From Azolla caroliniana (lineage: Eukaryota; Polypodiophyta): a stretch of DNA of 64,000 nucleotides. Each line of letters begins with the position of its first letter. Within the stretch, counting starts at the first letter, position 1. The translations under genes were made by a program, and so were the position numbers. The stretch is taken from the NCBI GenBank assembly GCA_043228905.1, contig JBHGNT010000013.1, forward strand, positions 13,702,001 through 13,766,000, read 5' to 3'. Below are positions 62,065-64,000 of the stretch, piece after piece. Under the pieces are notes generated by a model. It saw only the letters and a list, made by a program, of their open reading frames with translations. It had not been told where the DNA came from and made no database searches.

Positions 62065-62536
62065 TGTTAAGAAAACGTGAAGAAAGCACTCGGGCTCTTC
62101 TTTTGTATGCGCGGCGGATCGTAGTGTGCTGGATCGTTAGCGTGCTCTAAACAGACAGAGAAAGGAAAGGGGACTTACCTCTGTAGTAGCAAAATGGTTT
62201 TCTTCTATTACATGTAGAGCTCAACTTGCTCTCGTCAGTCTTCTGGTCTCTCACTCTCTCAGAGTTCTCTACTCACTATTCTCTGTTTTTTCTTACTACT
62301 ACTCTCTTACTTTTTACCTAAGTAATAAGTTACTTACGTATGCAGCTAATTAGCTGCCTGTAGCTAATTAGCTGTCAGTCGCTAATTAGCTGTCAGTAGC
62401 TAATTAGTTGTCAGTCGCTAAATAGCTGTCAGTAGCTAATTAGCTGTTTCTCCTTTATGTTCACAAGTAGCTAAATAGCTACTATAGCTTATTTCCTAAT
62501 AAGCATCACATACCATGTTGAGCTTGCTTCTCAACA
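62065..62536 (-). repeat. Cop6 5' LTR
   Basis: 472 bp, plus-strand TGTTAAGAAAACGTG...GCTTCTCAACA. The ACGT target of the solo LTR is intact here. Confidence 0.95.
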
Positions 62537-62541
62537 AAATA
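62537..62541 (+). repeat. Target-site duplication of Cop6, right copy (AAATA)
   Basis: Matches 56324-56328. Confidence 0.93.
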
Positions 62542-63169
62542 CATCGGCATAAGGATGATATTTTGCCGGAAGTTGTATTGAGGAGTCCTTAATAGTGCTA
62601 GAAGGATGTACTGATATGGCAAATAGGAACATTGCCTCCTTGGGTCCTTCTTCGCGTAGTTGATGGAGTGAAATGGTCGAAACTCGGTGAGTTGATTCTT
62701 GGGGTGGTCGATATCGGACTTCTCTTGTTCTCCAATCTATGGCTGGATTATGTAATTCAAGCCAAGGTAATCCTAGGACAATGGGATGCTCTGGACTACT
62801 AATTATATTAAATGATATTATACACACAAAACTACCTAGGACAACTTGAATGGGTTCTGATTCTTCTACAATATTCCCGGAAGCAATGGGACGACCATCA
62901 ATGACCACTACAGATGCGGGACAAGGAAGTTTTCTTAAGGATATCTGAGAAGCTTGGGCAAAATTTCGATCCATGAAACAGGAATTAGCTCCGGAATCTA
63001 AAAGTGCTAGGACGGGTACTGGGGGAGTACTTTTAGTACTAACAATGACTTGGGCTAGGAACACATTGCTAACTTGCTTGGAAGGAATGGAACCACTAAT
63101 GGGCTGTACAGATCTAGGGCTGCTGTCCAACCAAATGGCTCCTATTTTGGCTGGACGCAATCGTTTAAC
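62542..63169 (-). CDS. Chr2 pol, N-terminal part (protease)
   Basis: About 208 codons in the -1 frame to gag, from the GTTAAAC site to the Cop6 insertion. Protease LALLDSGANSCFMD (near 62990), then IVLGLPWLELHNPAIDWRT, as in Chr1. No premature stop. Confidence 0.88.
63125..63169 (-). promoter_or_regulatory. -1 ribosomal frameshift cassette of Chr2
   Basis: GTTAAAC (63163-63169) in the gag register G TTA AAC, 6-base spacer GATTGC, stem GTCCAGCCAAA/TTTGGTTGGAC with a 10-base loop, as in Chr1. The gag stop here is TAG (63142-63144), further downstream than in Chr1, while the cassette is unchanged. Confidence 0.75.
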
Positions 63170-64000
63170 TCTTCATCTAATTGACTAAGGATTTCAAATT
63201 TATTTGTAATACTTGGGCTATTAGTATTATGAATACTATCTGACACTCTATTAGTACTATTAATACTATCAGACACTCCGAAGGGAAGAATTGACTCGGG
63301 TTTAGTACAGGCGACGATTTGATTTGCCTGTCTTCTTGGCCTATGGGGACAATTGATGGCGATATGTCTTGGTCCACCGCAATAAAGACATAATCGATTG
63401 GCACGTCGTCGTTGCTTTTCTTCTTCCGATAACGGGCCGCGTCGACGCATGGTATCGATCTCCATCGGTGTCGAAGTATTTGCTTGAGGTATGTCTCGTG
63501 CAAACGGTTTAGCCGCGACTGCGGCGTAAGTGGGCTCTGGCCTAGAGCGTGGTATCTGTAATTGACGTTCTGAACGCCGTTCAAAAAGGCGGTTGTCACA
63601 TCGAACTGCTCGACTGATTGCCTCCGTAAGAGACTTTGGTTCTTCGGGGAAAGTTAGAAGTAGATCTTTGACATCGTTTCGCAAGCCATAGCGAAACTGC
63701 TCCATTAGTGCTTGATCATCCCAGGGTATATCTGAAGCAAGTAGGCGGAAATCCGCCGCGTAGGCAGAGGCTGGACGATCGCCTTGACGCAATCGCCGGA
63801 TCTTGTTGATCGCCGTCCTGATGCTGTCGGTGTCTCCAAAGCAGGCTTTAAACTCACCAATAAAATCTTCAAAGTTATTAAGTAAGGGTGATTGTTTCTC
63901 TAGAAGCGGAGCAAACCATGCCAAGGCTGAGCCGCTAAGTAGCGTGTCTATTAGGCCGACTCGAGATGCATCAGTGGGATATCGGGAAGGATGCATCTGG
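63142..64000 (-). CDS. Chr2 gag, N-terminus beyond the window
   Basis: Open to the window edge (at least 284 codons). Capsid-like part SALAWFAPLLEKQSPLLNNF and LRQGDRPASAYAADFRLLA, zinc knuckle CLYCGGPRHIAINC with Arg in place of the Gly of Chr1, C-terminus LNDCVQPK. The coiled-coil N-terminus seen in Chr1 would lie beyond 64000. Confidence 0.88.
   Translation of the reverse strand, partial: QMHPSRYPTDASRVGLIDTLLSGSALAWFAPLLEKQSPLLNNFEDFIGEFKACFGDTDSIRTAINKIRRLRQGDRPASAYAADFRLLASDIPWDDQALMEQFRYGLRNDVKDLLLTFPEEPKSLTEAISRAVRCDNRLFERRSERQLQIPRSRPEPTYAAVAAKPFARDIPQANTSTPMEIDTMRRRGPLSEEEKQRRRANRLCLYCGGPRHIAINCPHRPRRQANQIVACTKPESILPFGVSDSINSTNRVSDSIHNTNSPSITNKFEILSQLDEELNDCVQPK

Larger units (their letters stand above)
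56329..62536 (-). mobile_element. Cop6: near-intact lineage II copia element on the minus strand
   Basis: LTRs 56329-57555 (left, 3', lengthened by a solo LTR) and 62065-62536 (right, 5', 472 bp), AAATA duplication, tRNA-Met primer site and purine tract. About 5.4 kb without the solo LTR. One polyprotein frame with three stops. AT-rich compared with Cop3 and Cop4. Confidence 0.94.
48516..64000 (+). mobile_element. GypF2: FLDD-type gypsy element, interrupted by Chr2, 3' end outside window
   Basis: 1075-bp LTR (48516-49590), primer site TGGTGAACCCGACGTG, gag-protease-RT in one register until Chr2 interrupts at 52926. The protein matches GypF1 throughout at clearly diverged level. CCGT precedes the LTR as the presumed half of a 4-bp duplication. 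Confidence 0.85.
52926..64000 (-). mobile_element. Chr2: Tf1/sushi-like chromovirus on the minus strand, carrying Cop6, 5' end outside window
   Basis: 3' LTR 52926-53366, pol and gag on the minus strand, clearly diverged from Chr1 but colinear. Interrupted in pol by Cop6 (56329-62536). Preceded by ACCCC (52921-52925), whose partner should lie beyond 64000. Confidence 0.9.

Overview
The window looks like nuclear DNA of a land plant, and it is wall-to-wall LTR retrotransposons. I found no convincing host gene, rRNA gene, functional tRNA gene or CRISPR array. Plant features are Tnt1/Tork-type Ty1/copia polyproteins with initiator-Met-type primer sites (TGGTATCAGAGC), an Athila/Tat-like (OTA-like) Ty3/gypsy element, and long CT/AG microsatellites. 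Two Ty3/gypsy groups are unlike those that dominate seed plants: a Tf1/sushi-like chromovirus (Chr1, Chr2), and a group with an FLDD reverse transcriptase and a DHG protease (GypF) that recalls fungal elements. This hints at a lycophyte, fern or bryophyte, but that is inference from memory of the families.

Layout. 1-6384: decayed pieces, namely copia Cop1 (341-2186), an LTR junction (2187-2769), copia Cop2 (2770-5050) split by a solo GypF LTR (3373-3922), a GypF LTR fragment (from 5051) and non-coding CCGG-rich filler. Cop3 (6385-11704, TSD GATTG) sits in that filler, which resumes to 13042. 13043-46983 is a Russian doll. Copia Cop4 (LTR from 13288; gag-pol 42286-46332; LTR to 46983) was entered in its 5' LTR by reverse-strand copia Cop5 (13778-42123, TSD GTTTT). 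Cop5 in turn received GypF1 (14307-27311, TSD GCGC) and Ota1 (27846-37298, TSD GCCTT). GypF1 itself received reverse-strand chromovirus Chr1 (18638-24377, TSD GTTTC). 46984-48515: filler and a truncated GypF3. 48516-64000: GypF2, entered by reverse-strand chromovirus Chr2 (from 52926, running off the window), entered by reverse-strand copia Cop6 (56329-62536, TSD AAATA), whose LTR holds a solo GypF LTR (56604-57372, TSD ACGT).

When inserts are removed at their target-site duplications, reading frames join exactly in GypF1, Cop5 and Chr2, which confirms the boundaries. GypF1 and Chr1 look coding-competent, Ota1 nearly so. Most copia copies carry several stop codons but few frameshifts.

The most interesting observations are: a 12-nt self-priming match in Chr1 (primer site against the predicted mRNA 5' end); a -1 frameshift cassette (GTTAAAC, 6-nt spacer, 11-bp stem) kept in both chromoviruses; a stop codon plus conserved -1 frame at the pro/pol junction of GypF; tRNA-like modules, always antisense, in LTRs of both gypsy groups; 4-bp target duplications for GypF; a long unrecognised 3' reading frame in Ota1 behind its own TATA box; and a roughly 240-residue extension of the Cop5 polyprotein.
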